From Oxalobacteraceae bacterium (lineage in GTDB: Bacteria > Pseudomonadota > Gammaproteobacteria > Burkholderiales > Burkholderiaceae_D), in contig JAJTGE010000006.1 of NCBI GenBank assembly GCA_021298555.1, forward strand, positions 1 through 44,887: a stretch of 44,887 bases of DNA. Reading direction: 5' to 3'. The notes beneath the pieces are model-generated. The model made no database searches. It had not been told where the DNA came from and saw only the letters and a program-made list of their open reading frames with translations. This document shows, one piece after another, positions 25,935 through 32,875 of this stretch (within the stretch, counting starts at the first letter, position 1; each line of letters starts with the position of its first letter). The position numbers and the translations under genes were made by a program.

Positions 25935-27353
25935 ATGAACTTAGAAAAAATAGTCTTCGTCGATCTGGAAACAACAGGTGCTAACGCCACAATTGATCGC
26001 ATCACAGAAATAGGGTTAGTTGAAGTGACTGCCGATGGCAAAGTCACCCGCTGGTCTACCTTGGTCAACCCAGGTATGTCTATACCGGCATTCATTCAAG
26101 GGCTCACTGGCATCAGCAATGAAATGGTGCATGAAGCGCCCTCGTTTAAATCACTGGCAAAAACTTTGTACGAACGATTACAAGGCGCGCTATTCATCGC
26201 TCACAACGTGCGCTTTGACTATGGTTTCTTGCGCAATGAATTTACTGAAGCTGGCTACACCTTTAAGGCTGAGGTGCTTTGTACAGTTAAGCTCTCACGC
26301 AAACTCTACCCAGATCAGAGCCGTCATAATCTGGATGCTTTAGTTTCACGTCACAACCTAAAAGTGAGTGCGCGGCACAGAGCGCTCGGGGACGCTGATC
26401 TTTTATGGCAGCTCTGGCAAAAAATTCATACTGAGTTTGAGCCAGAAATAATTCATGCAGCGTTACACACTCTGCTACAAAAACCCTCTTTACCATCGCA
26501 CCTACCATCCGATGTATTGGATGATTGCCCAAATACGCCCGGTGTTTATCTTTTTTATGGCGAGAATAATATTCCACTGTATGTAGGAAAAAGTATTCAC
26601 CTGCGACAGCGCGTGATGTCGCACTTTAGTTCGGATCACAAGCTCTATAAAGACATGCGCTTGTCGCATCAACTGCATCGCATCGAGTGGCGTGTCACTG
26701 TTGGAGAAATTGGTGCGCTGTTATTAGAAGCGCAGCTCATTAAACAGCTACAACCTATACACAATAAAACACTCAGACGTCAGGATGATTTATGTACCTG
26801 GCGCTTGCTAGAAGACGATAGCGGTCGAACCTATCCCGAACTTTGTTATGCCAGTGAAAATTCGTTTGGACGCGCCGATCGTTTATATGGTTTGTTTAGT
26901 TCTAAACGCAAAGCAGAAGCTGTCATGCGTGATTTGGCCGAAAGCCATCAACTCTGTTTAGTACATCTGGGTCTGGAAACCAACTCCAAAACCAACCCTG
27001 CGTGTTTTGGCTGGCAACTACGGCGCTGCAAAGGCGTGTGTGTTGGTAAAGAACATACCTCTTTTCACCGGGCGAGGCTAGAAGCGGCTCTTTCACAGCT
27101 CCATGTGAAGACATGGCCGTATACAAACGCTGTTGCATTGACAGAGACGGTGGGAGATAAAACGGATATGCATCTGGTTAACAACTGGTGCTATATGGGC
27201 ACTGCACAATCGGAAGACGCTTTATCTAGCCTGCTTGAAGAAGCACCAACAAAGCCAGCTTTTGATAAAGACACCTATAGGATCCTCAGCAAAGCTCTGC
27301 TTAAAGGGCAACTTCAGGTAAAACAATTGCGCAATGCAACGAAGATTATTTGA
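25935..27353 (+). CDS. DEDDh 3'-5' exonuclease fused to a GIY-YIG (UvrC/Cho-like) nuclease domain
   Basis: A 472-residue protein with two nuclease modules. Residues about 5-175 form a DnaQ-like DEDDh exonuclease: VFVDLETTGA (D..E), HNVRFDYGFLRNE, and HRALGDADLLW with the catalytic His and Asp. Residues about 195-280 form a GIY-YIG domain: NTPGVYLFYGENNIPLYVGKSIHLRQRVMSHF, then GEIGALLLEAQLIKQLQPIHNK. The C-terminal third keeps the UvrC-like cysteine cluster C341, C357, C365, C369 (PACFGWQLRRCKGVC). The UvrC RNase-H endonuclease domain and helix-hairpin-helix are absent. Such fusions are annotated in many bacteria; a role in repair of DNA by 3' incision plus trimming is plausible but unproven. 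It follows glnS by 11 nt, so it is likely co-transcribed. Confidence 0.87.
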   Translation: MNLEKIVFVDLETTGANATIDRITEIGLVEVTADGKVTRWSTLVNPGMSIPAFIQGLTGISNEMVHEAPSFKSLAKTLYERLQGALFIAHNVRFDYGFLRNEFTEAGYTFKAEVLCTVKLSRKLYPDQSRHNLDALVSRHNLKVSARHRALGDADLLWQLWQKIHTEFEPEIIHAALHTLLQKPSLPSHLPSDVLDDCPNTPGVYLFYGENNIPLYVGKSIHLRQRVMSHFSSDHKLYKDMRLSHQLHRIEWRVTVGEIGALLLEAQLIKQLQPIHNKTLRRQDDLCTWRLLEDDSGRTYPELCYASENSFGRADRLYGLFSSKRKAEAVMRDLAESHQLCLVHLGLETNSKTNPACFGWQLRRCKGVCVGKEHTSFHRARLEAALSQLHVKTWPYTNAVALTETVGDKTDMHLVNNWCYMGTAQSEDALSSLLEEAPTKPAFDKDTYRILSKALLKGQLQVKQLRNATKII

Positions 27354-27656
27354 TTTCGATTTGCTAATCTTAGTTACATCCTCTGTAAGCAAAGTGGATT
27401 TCTCTTTCTAAAAATTCTTTCGTGTAGCTCATATCAGCAGCTATTATCCTACTAATAAGAGTGCGGTCTTCGATGAGGCTCACCTTTATTCGGATTTAAA
27501 ATCCTTCGCACAAATAGACCGATGACTCGATAGTCTTGTTAATGCAAGAAAATTGAGCGCTATCAACAATAAGCTAATGCCTGTCGCTAAGATTGTCCGC
27601 TTTGCAAATTTGCGCAAAACCCTACAGGACAGATTGATTACACCCGGAGAGAACCC
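27354..27656. other. Intergenic region upstream of phaA
   Basis: This 303-bp gap separates the exonuclease/GIY-YIG gene from phaA. It should hold the phaA promoter. The only ordered structure I see is the inverted-repeat patch at 27601-27618 (separate entry) and the phaA ribosome site (GGAGAG near 27645). No open frame looks coding, and no clear terminator follows the nuclease gene. Confidence 0.5.
27601..27618. promoter_or_regulatory. Overlapping inverted repeats upstream of phaA
   Basis: The 18 bp TTTGCAAATTTGCGCAAA contain overlapping palindromes (GCAAATTTGC and TTTGCGCAAA) built from TTGC/GCAA half-sites, 39-56 bp before the phaA start. It could be an operator; a PhaR-type repressor controls PHB genes in relatives, but I cannot claim a match to its exact site. 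Confidence 0.35.
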
Positions 27657-28832
27657 ATGAATGAAGTTGTCATCGTCGCCGCAACCCGTACCCCCGTAGG
27701 TAAATTCAGTGGAACGCTCGCTAAAATTGCGGCCTCTGACTTAGGCGCGCATGTGATCAAAAGTCTGATACAAAAAACAGGTCTTGATGGCCATCTGATA
27801 AATGAAGTTATCTTGGGTCAGGTACTGACTGCCGGCGTAGGTCAAAACGCAGCGCGGCAAGCTGTCATCAAAAGCGGGCTGCCAGATAGAGTGCCGGGCA
27901 TCACGATCAATAAAGTCTGTGGAAGCGGACTCAAGGCAACGCACTTAGCAGCCCAAGCCATACGCTGCGGTGATGCCGACATCATCATTGCAGGTGGGCA
28001 GGAGAATATGAGTGCTTCGCCGCATGTATTGAATAATTCACGCGATGGCTTTCGAATGGGGGATGCAAAACTCGTCGATACCATGATTGTGGATGGTTTA
28101 TGGGATGTTTATAACCAGTATCACATGGGTATCACAGCAGAAAATGTAGCGAAAAAATTTAACATTTCTCGTTCCGAACAAGATGAATTTGCACTGGCTT
28201 CACAAAACAAAGCTGAAGCAGCCCAGAAAGCTGGCAAATTTCATGATGAAATTTCACCCGTAGAGATAGTCAGTAAAAAAGGCAGCACGCTGTTCGATAG
28301 CGATGAATATATTAAGCACGGCAGCACTCTGGATGCCTTGACTGCGCTGCGACCAGCGTTTTCTAAAGATGGTTCAGTTACTGCGGGTAATGCGTCTGGC
28401 TTAAATGATGGAGCCGCTGTAGTCATGTTAATGAGTGCACAAAAAGCCAGTGAGCTCGGCTTAAAGCCGCTAGCGAAAATACGCGCCTACTCGTCTGCTG
28501 GTATCGATCCCAGCATCATGGGTATGGGCCCTGTATCCGCGAGTCAGCTGTGCTTGAAAAAAGCTGGCTGGACTCATAACGACTTAGATTTGATGGAAAT
28601 TAACGAAGCCTTCGCAGCCCAGGCGATTGCAGTTAACAAAGAGATGGGATGGGACACAAATAAAATTAATGTTAACGGTGGTGCCATCGCAATAGGTCAC
28701 CCCATAGGAGCATCTGGCTGCCGGATACTGGTGACCTTGCTGCATGAAATGATACGTCGCGATGCTAAACGTGGGCTAGCTAGCCTGTGCATAGGCGGTG
28801 GTATGGGAGTTGCGTTAGCCATAGAGCGTTGA
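27657..28832 (+). CDS. phaA: Acetyl-CoA acetyltransferase (beta-ketothiolase)
   Basis: A 391-residue thiolase of normal length. The acyl-accepting Cys88 lies in [11 protein letters not shown]; the second half has [20 protein letters not shown] (catalytic His) and [15 protein letters not shown] (general-base Cys) near the C-terminus. NEAFAAQA and GMGPVSAS also fit biosynthetic thiolases. It condenses two acetyl-CoA to acetoacetyl-CoA; with the PhaB-type reductase encoded 74 nt downstream it feeds polyhydroxybutyrate synthesis. The PHB synthase gene phaC is not in this window. A good ribosome site (GGAGAG) precedes the ATG. Confidence 0.95.
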   Translation: MNEVVIVAATRTPVGKFSGTLAKIAASDLGAHVIKSLIQKTGLDGHLINEVILGQVLTAGVGQNAARQAVIKSGLPDRVPGITINKVCGSGLKATHLAAQAIRCGDADIIIAGGQENMSASPHVLNNSRDGFRMGDAKLVDTMIVDGLWDVYNQYHMGITAENVAKKFNISRSEQDEFALASQNKAEAAQKAGKFHDEISPVEIVSKKGSTLFDSDEYIKHGSTLDALTALRPAFSKDGSVTAGNASGLNDGAAVVMLMSAQKASELGLKPLAKIRAYSSAGIDPSIMGMGPVSASQLCLKKAGWTHNDLDLMEINEAFAAQAIAVNKEMGWDTNKINVNGGAIAIGHPIGASGCRILVTLLHEMIRRDAKRGLASLCIGGGMGVALAIER

Positions 28833-28906
28833 TCGTCAACGCTAGCGGCTAATTTTGTTACACGGGATAAAAAATAAAACTAATTTTTAGATAATCAGGA
28901 GAACAC

Positions 28907-29647
28907 ATGAGCAGAATTACGTTAGTCACTGGCGGTATGGGCGGTCTGGGTGAAGCTATTTGCATGAAGATGGCAGACATGGGCTACCAAGTAGCCACCA
29001 CTCACTCACCTGGCAACAGCAAAGTCACTGCCTGGCTAGATGAAATGAAAGAAAAAGGGTACACGTTTCGCGCCTATCCTTGCGATGTAGCTAGTTTTGA
29101 ATCTGCTCAAGAGTGTATTGCAAAAGTCATCAGTGATATGGGCCCAATCGACGTATTAGTAAACAATGCGGGCATAACACGCGATATGACATTTAAAAAA
29201 ATGGACAAAACTAACTGGGATGCAGTGATTAAAACCAATCTCGATTCTGTATTCAATATGACCAAGCCAGTCTGCGATGGAATGACGGATAGAGGCTGGG
29301 GTCGCATCGTCAATATTTCATCGGTCAATGGACAAAAAGGCGCCTTTGGTCAAACTAACTACTCTGCAGCCAAGGCGGGTATGCATGGATTTACCAAAGC
29401 ACTTGCACTGGAAGTGGCACGCAAGGGAGTGACTGTGAATACGATCTCCCCAGGTTACATAGGTACGAAAATGGTGACAGCTATCGCGCCCGAAGTTTTG
29501 GAATCAAAAATTCTTCCACAGATTCCTATGGGCAGATTAGGCAAACCTGAAGAAGTCGCAGGACTAGTCGCTTATCTTGCATCTGACGAAGCCGCCTTTT
29601 TGACCGGTGCGAATATCGCGATCAATGGCGGACAGCACATGCAGTAA
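28907..29647 (+). CDS. phaB: Acetoacetyl-CoA reductase
   Basis: A 246-residue short-chain dehydrogenase. Marks: LVTGGMGGLGEAICMKMADMG (NADPH-binding Gly motif), NNAGITRDMTFKKMDKTNWDAVI, GRIVNISSVNGQKGAFGQTNYSAAKAGMHGFTKALA (catalytic Ser, Tyr and Lys at about 138-154), and VNTISPGYIGTKMV. The IN-GG-HM C-terminus and the ITRD-F-KM stretch are typical of PhaB/FabG-type acetoacetyl-CoA reductases in PHB-forming betaproteobacteria. It reduces acetoacetyl-CoA to (R)-3-hydroxybutyryl-CoA. It is downstream of phaA with its own ribosome site AGGAGA. Confidence 0.94.
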   Translation: MSRITLVTGGMGGLGEAICMKMADMGYQVATTHSPGNSKVTAWLDEMKEKGYTFRAYPCDVASFESAQECIAKVISDMGPIDVLVNNAGITRDMTFKKMDKTNWDAVIKTNLDSVFNMTKPVCDGMTDRGWGRIVNISSVNGQKGAFGQTNYSAAKAGMHGFTKALALEVARKGVTVNTISPGYIGTKMVTAIAPEVLESKILPQIPMGRLGKPEEVAGLVAYLASDEAAFLTGANIAINGGQHMQ

Positions 29648-29679
29648 TCCTTTATAAAGTCAGAGTTGCATTTTAATTC

Positions 29680-29688
29680 TGGTAGAAT
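29680..29688 (+). promoter_or_regulatory. Extended -10 promoter of tRNA-Leu
   Basis: TGGTAGAAT is an extended -10 element (TG-N-TAGAAT) ending 9 nt before the mature tRNA 5' end. A clear -35 box at the correct spacing is lacking, which is acceptable for extended -10 promoters. Confidence 0.45.
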
Positions 29689-29697
29689 TCGTCCCGC

Positions 29698-29782
29698 GCC
29701 TCGGTGGTGGAACTGGTAGACGCGCCGGACTCAAAATCCGGTTCCGAAAGGAGTGACGGTTCGATTCCGTCCCGAGGCACCA
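29698..29782 (+). tRNA. tRNA-Leu, anticodon CAA
   Basis: An 85-nt type II tRNA with an encoded CCA end. The acceptor stem GCCTCGG pairs perfectly with CCGAGGC (29772-29778). The anticodon stem CCGGA/TCCGG (29725-29729, 29737-29741) encloses the loop CTCAAAA, giving anticodon CAA at 29732-29734, which reads the leucine codon UUG. A long variable arm (TTCCGAAAGGAG region) and the T-arm with GGTTCGATTCC are present. It lies 50 nt after phaB and is followed by a terminator. No integrase or duplicated 3' end marks it as an integration site. Confidence 0.97.
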
Positions 29783-29800
29783 AATCGTATGAAATCAAAT

Positions 29801-29832
29801 CAAGCTCCCTCTATGGGGGCTTGTTTGTTTTT
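29801..29832 (+). terminator. Rho-independent terminator after tRNA-Leu
   Basis: CAAGCTCCC and GGGGGCTTG form a 9-bp stem (one G:T pair) with a 5-nt loop, followed directly by TTTGTTTTT. It begins 18 nt after the tRNA 3' end. Confidence 0.85.
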
Positions 29833-29974
29833 AGGGATAGATTTTTTGAGTAGTCCTACTGTTACTGCCAGGCTAAGATAAAAAATCACCAGCGTTGTTA
29901 TTCAGTAAGGTTGATGCAGGGCGACTTTGCCCTCACGCCGAAAAAAATAAGCTAGTCAAAGTGTTCAGCATGCT

Positions 29975-30880
29975 TCATGCATTTTGTTTGACCTCTGCAT
30001 CTTTCGATGCCGCCTCGGTATCAGGTATCTCAGCTACATCGCCTTCGGTTGCTAATTCACGATTGGTTGAGTTGTCACCATCAGTCTCAACCACGTCGGT
30101 GGCTAACTCCGGTTGAGCTTGATCTGCATTTGCAGTCGTTGCTGCAACATCCTCACTCGCAGGTAGGGCTGGCGCGGCTGGCGTAGCGGCGAGCGATGTT
30201 GTTGCTGCTTGACCGGGAGGGGTGCCTAGTACTGGTTCTTCTTTGTTGGTTTCTTTCTTGAGTTTCTTTTTCGGCTGACTGTCACGTACATTTTGTGCCA
30301 TAACGAGCGTCGCAAACAGACCCAGCAGCGCCAGCATGATGATCACCGAGGTGGGTGTAAATGTGACGACTGCCATGACTCCCAATACGAGAATGATGGC
30401 CACTGGCAACATAGCCAGCTCTGCGATAAAGACAAACGGCGTCACAAAAGCTGACATCAACAAAATAAAGCTTATCCATTGTGCGCTGAAATCTTTGCTG
30501 AACATGGCTTGAATACCCACGGCCAGAAATACCAAACCAAGAGGAAAACGTACCCACCAATGCCCCCAGAAACGTCGACTCGCAATGCGCGTGTCACTCA
30601 TATAGCGCTGTTGCTCTTCTATCGCCTCTTCTGTCCATTTCCACTGCTTCGCTCTGACTAACTGCACACCTTCTGAATTAAACCAAAAAACTAATCCGTA
30701 TAACCACAATATCAACGGCAAAAGCCAATCAAGTGGGCCCTGATCAGGGCTAAATGCGAACAAGGTTTGCACAGCCGCAGGTATACCCAGGCTGACTAAT
30801 GTAGGAATCGTGGCGTTGGATAGGCGTTCGTCTCTGCTGAGAACAATATAGTCACCATTAATGCCGGGTTGTTTTTTCAT
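29975..30880 (-). CDS. Membrane protein of unknown function with Ala/Thr/Glu-rich tail (paralogue B)
   Basis: From the ATG 30880 (MKKQPGINGDYIVLSRDERL) the product has 301 residues. It has about five hydrophobic segments (roughly 25-44, 50-68, 110-130, 137-160, 165-195) followed by a basic patch (QPKKKLKKE) and about 90 residues of low-complexity sequence rich in Ala, Thr, Glu and Pro. I recognise no known family. The membrane part aligns by eye with that of the neighbouring paralogue A (shared pattern W-(V/I)R-(F/V)PL-L, then FIAEL.. versus AWREPL.., then LATF.VM..). The gene starts 11 nt after paralogue A ends, so the two are co-transcribed. The tail would probably lie in the cytoplasm, next to the positive patch, by the positive-inside rule. 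Confidence 0.7.
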   Translation of the reverse strand: MKKQPGINGDYIVLSRDERLSNATIPTLVSLGIPAAVQTLFAFSPDQGPLDWLLPLILWLYGLVFWFNSEGVQLVRAKQWKWTEEAIEEQQRYMSDTRIASRRFWGHWWVRFPLGLVFLAVGIQAMFSKDFSAQWISFILLMSAFVTPFVFIAELAMLPVAIILVLGVMAVVTFTPTSVIIMLALLGLFATLVMAQNVRDSQPKKKLKKETNKEEPVLGTPPGQAATTSLAATPAAPALPASEDVAATTANADQAQPELATDVVETDGDNSTNRELATEGDVAEIPDTEAASKDAEVKQNA

Positions 30881-30891
30881 ACCTATCGTAC

Positions 30892-31524
30892 TTATCGAGA
30901 TTTGCGCTTGCGTATTTCCATCACACCGAAGGTCGCAAGGACAGCAACAAGTATTGTCACTGCCAATATCCCCTCCCACGAAAAATGCTCTATTACCCAA
31001 CCAATCACAGAAAGAATAGCTACGCCTACACTAACCAATAGCACCAGTATCAATGGCTCGCGCCATGCCCACAGATTAATAATGGTGACGACGGTTGTAC
31101 CGACCAACCATTCTCCCGGCACCTGCATCTGATGCAGCACCAAGACCCAATACATCAGAGCGATCAACATCAGCGCTAAGGGTACTCGTATGGCTGGATG
31201 AAATGGCAAGGTCCACTCCTGTTCTTCAGGAATGTCCGAGACTGGCCTGGGCAAACTAGGCTCAAACAAAAGACCTTCGCGTCGCCAACCACGTCTTTGC
31301 CGACCTCCAAACCAACGCAGGACAAATGGCGTACATGGAACCACAATCAGGTAAACACCCAATGCCCAGATCCACCCACTCCCCGGAGCGGCGAACAATG
31401 CCTTAATCCCCAACCAAAGAAACAGGGTCAACAGTACCGTACGCTTTAGGCGACGCCACCACCGCGCACGAAACTCATCCGTTTCTTGGTATCCGGCCAT
31501 GATCACGCTTTGCCGCTGCTTCAT
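30892..31524 (-). CDS. Membrane protein of unknown function (paralogue A)
   Basis: From the ATG 31524 (AAGGG 7 nt upstream) the product has 210 residues, MKQRQSVIMAGYQETDEFRA; an ATG at 31500 is an alternative, and a longer frame to 31668 is unlikely. A basic N-terminus (RARWWRRLKR) leads into about five hydrophobic segments (roughly 26-42, 45-65, 110-128, 133-150, 155-198), with a polar loop rich in Arg and Pro (GGRQRRGWRREGLLFEPSLPRPVSDIPEEQEW) between the second and third, and ends EIRKRKSR. No family recognised. It is the upstream gene of a two-gene operon with paralogue B. Its promoter would overlap the long region before the pilin gene. Confidence 0.7.
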   Translation of the reverse strand: MKQRQSVIMAGYQETDEFRARWWRRLKRTVLLTLFLWLGIKALFAAPGSGWIWALGVYLIVVPCTPFVLRWFGGRQRRGWRREGLLFEPSLPRPVSDIPEEQEWTLPFHPAIRVPLALMLIALMYWVLVLHQMQVPGEWLVGTTVVTIINLWAWREPLILVLLVSVGVAILSVIGWVIEHFSWEGILAVTILVAVLATFGVMEIRKRKSR

Positions 31525-31883
31525 CACAATGCCCTTGATTGCGCGGCACTTGCCTGCCGCACCAGACAGGAAGTCTGGAATTAAAAGATCGAATTGAGAT
31601 TGAAAATCGTGGGTTATTTTAGCATTTTGATTCTTGATGGAAACTGCGAATGACACCAGCGACCCCAAGTTTCTTTAATGATCAGCACAAACTTTCGCTT
31701 CAGGATGCCAAACGGACCAGTGTTGCAGGTATTTTTTTAGAAAAATGAAAAGCTCTGAATCAGGAGCGAAGAGAGCACAACCATCCCAAAGTGAATTTGT
31801 CTGTATGAATTTTTACGACTACCCGCCACTGAGTCTGGACCCGCTTATTACTAAGCCAGAACATCCTAAGTAATGATCAAAAC

Positions 31884-31929
31884 TGACAATTTTTGTCACA
31901 TACCGACATTTTTTTAATCCATCCAGACA
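31884..31929. promoter_or_regulatory. Candidate PilR-type enhancer: TGTC/GACA repeat cluster
   Basis: A perfect inverted repeat TGACAA-TTT-TTGTCA (31884-31898) is followed by two further GACA copies at 31905 and 31926, separated by a T run. P. aeruginosa PilR binds repeated TGTC motifs with A/T tracts upstream of its sigma-54 pilin promoter. Here the cluster lies about 230-275 bp upstream of the -24 element, farther than in Pseudomonas but within the range of DNA looping. Confidence 0.45.
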
Positions 31930-32041
31930 TCGTATTTACCAATTGAAAAAATATGATTTGTGTAAAATTGAATTTCGAATCGTACTCATTCAAATTTCTA
32001 ATATAACCCTGCCTAAAAAAAATCAAAATCAGCCTTTGATC

Positions 32042-32069
32042 GATCAATAATTTGTTTATCAATCACTTT
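32042..32069 (+). promoter_or_regulatory. Two IHF-like sites between enhancer and sigma-54 promoter
   Basis: GATCAATAATTTG (32042-32054) and TATCAATCACTTT (32057-32069) each match the IHF core WATCAA-N4-TTR with one mismatch. They sit in an A/T-rich tract between the TGTC repeats and the -24/-12 element, where DNA bending would help activator contact. Confidence 0.4.
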
Positions 32070-32156
32070 TATTTATTTCTCATAAAAATACATTCGTTTT
32101 ATTTCAACTAGTACGTCGCCAGTTAGACCAATACACCCTTCTTTTGTATCTCATGT

Positions 32157-32174
32157 CAGGCACGCAATTTGCCA
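32157..32174 (+). promoter_or_regulatory. Sigma-54 (-24/-12) promoter of the pilin gene
   Basis: The sequence CAGGCACGCAATTTGCCA contains GG (32159-32160) and GC (32171-32172) with exactly 10 nt between them, and matches the consensus YTGGCACG-N4-TTGCW except at two weak positions. Transcription should start near 32184, so the whole 32199-32299 element would be in the mRNA leader. Sigma-54 control of the major pilin is established in Pseudomonas (PilS/PilR). Confidence 0.75.
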
Positions 32175-32198
32175 GTGCGAACCAATCCACACAATTTA

Positions 32199-32299
32199 GA
32201 GCCTATCTAGTTAGGTCAATGACAGGGCAGCAGTACTGCGTGGTACTGACTTACGACAAGGTGCTGCCAACGCTACAAGCGGCCTAACGAGATGGGCTC
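32199..32299. repeat. 101-bp MITE-like palindromic element in the pilin leader
   Basis: The left end GAGCCTATCTAGTTAGGTC and the inverted right end GAGCCCATCTCGTTAGGCC agree at 16 of 19 positions. Both ends are flanked by TTA (32196-32198 and 32300-32302), as a 3-bp target duplication would be. Inside, GGCAGCA/TGCTGCC (32226-32232, 32262-32268) and AGTAC/GTACT (32232-32236, 32243-32247) form further stems. TNA-type 3-bp duplications and GAGCC-like ends are known in some IS5-family elements, so this may be a non-autonomous derivative. There is no transposase gene in the window. As RNA it would fold into a single long hairpin. A conserved leader RNA remains the alternative. Confidence 0.6.
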
Positions 32300-32305
32300 T
32301 TAGTG

Positions 32306-32323
32306 GATCAACTTCCATTGATC
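32306..32323 (+). repeat. Short perfect hairpin before the pilin ribosome site
   Basis: GATCAA-CTTCCA-TTGATC is a perfect 6-bp inverted repeat with a 6-nt loop, ending 7 nt before the AAGGAG ribosome site (32330-32335). It would fold in the mRNA leader without covering the ribosome site; an effect on stability or translation is only a guess. Confidence 0.45.
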
Positions 32324-32341
32324 TGTTCTAAGGAGTACCTC

Positions 32342-32812
32342 ATGAGAATTACCCATCGCATTTGCTCACCTCGAGCTACACACGGTTTTACGTTAATTGA
32401 ATTAATGATAGTTGTTGCCATCATAGGCATACTCGCCGCTGTAGGCATACCCGCCTATCAGGATTACACCGCACGAGCGCGTATTTCAGAAGGCCCAAGT
32501 TTGGCGGCTCCAGCCATGACCGCGGTGGGTACTGCATGTAGCGATGGCACATTGGCAGCCAAGAACACCAGCCTCACCCATGATGATCTGGGGCTTCCAG
32601 GATCTGATGTCATTAAGGGAAAATTTGTTACTAGCGTTACAGTTGCAGGTACATCGGGCACTGTCGCTACCGTGACAATTGCCTATAACGGTGACATTCC
32701 TGGTGTCACTGCAGCACAAAACATTGTATACACGGGTACATGTGCTGTTGGCTCTGGACTAACCTGGACGATAGGCGGTAGTGTTCCTGCGCGTCTGCTA
32801 CCTAAAATTTAA
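32342..32812 (+). CDS. pilA: Type IV pilin (probable major pilin, PilA/PilE)
   Basis: A 156-residue prepilin from the ATG 32342, with AAGGAG 6 nt upstream; a GTG at 32303 gives a longer frame but no better leader. A 15-residue leader [15 protein letters not shown] precedes [20 protein letters not shown], a textbook type IVa pilin N-terminus (Gly -1, Phe +1, Glu +5). The mature protein is 141 residues with [15 protein letters not shown], and two cysteines (about mature positions 55 and 121) that may form a disulphide. It stands alone, away from the minor-pilin operon, with sigma-54 promoter, long leader and a strong terminator, as expected for a highly expressed major pilin. Sequence alone cannot exclude that it is a secondary pilin. 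Confidence 0.88.
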   Translation: MRITHRICSPRATHGFTLIELMIVVAIIGILAAVGIPAYQDYTARARISEGPSLAAPAMTAVGTACSDGTLAAKNTSLTHDDLGLPGSDVIKGKFVTSVTVAGTSGTVATVTIAYNGDIPGVTAAQNIVYTGTCAVGSGLTWTIGGSVPARLLPKI

Positions 32813-32827
32813 TTGGGCCTGATAAGT

Positions 32828-32859
32828 AAACTGGGGAGCAATCGCTCCCCAGTTTTTAT
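32828..32859 (+). terminator. Rho-independent terminator of the pilin gene
   Basis: A 12-bp perfect stem (AAACTGGGGAGC / GCTCCCCAGTTT) with a 4-nt loop AATC, followed by TTATTT. It begins 15 nt after the pilin stop and ends 17 nt before the convergent sucD stop, so it may also serve sucD on the other strand, where the T run is shorter. Confidence 0.93.
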
Positions 32860-32875
32860 TTGCGCATCACGAAAA

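Larger units (their letters stand above)
31525..32341. other. Long divergent regulatory region between the membrane-protein pair and the pilin
   Basis: This 817-bp stretch has no convincing gene. It is A/T-rich around 31880-32150. From left to right I see TGTC/GACA repeats (31884-31929), two IHF-like motifs (32042-32069), a sigma-54 -24/-12 motif (32159-32172), a 101-bp inverted-repeat element (32199-32299) and a short hairpin (32306-32323). The left part (31525-31880) should carry the promoter of the membrane-protein pair; nothing specific is recognised there. Confidence 0.7.

Noticed and set aside
29698-29782. tRNA-Leu as an integration site of a mobile element
   Set aside because: No integrase, no repeated 3' end, and the downstream sequence is an ordinary terminator followed by chromosomal-type genes.
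30869-31132. Plus-strand open frame overlapping the two membrane-protein genes
   Set aside because: Antisense to conserved hydrophobic segments; its translation is Thr/Ile-rich with no recognisable feature.
31877-32062. A 61-codon minus-strand open frame within the A/T-rich pilin upstream region
   Set aside because: Low-complexity composition, no ribosome site, and it overlaps the candidate PilR and IHF sites; a chance frame.
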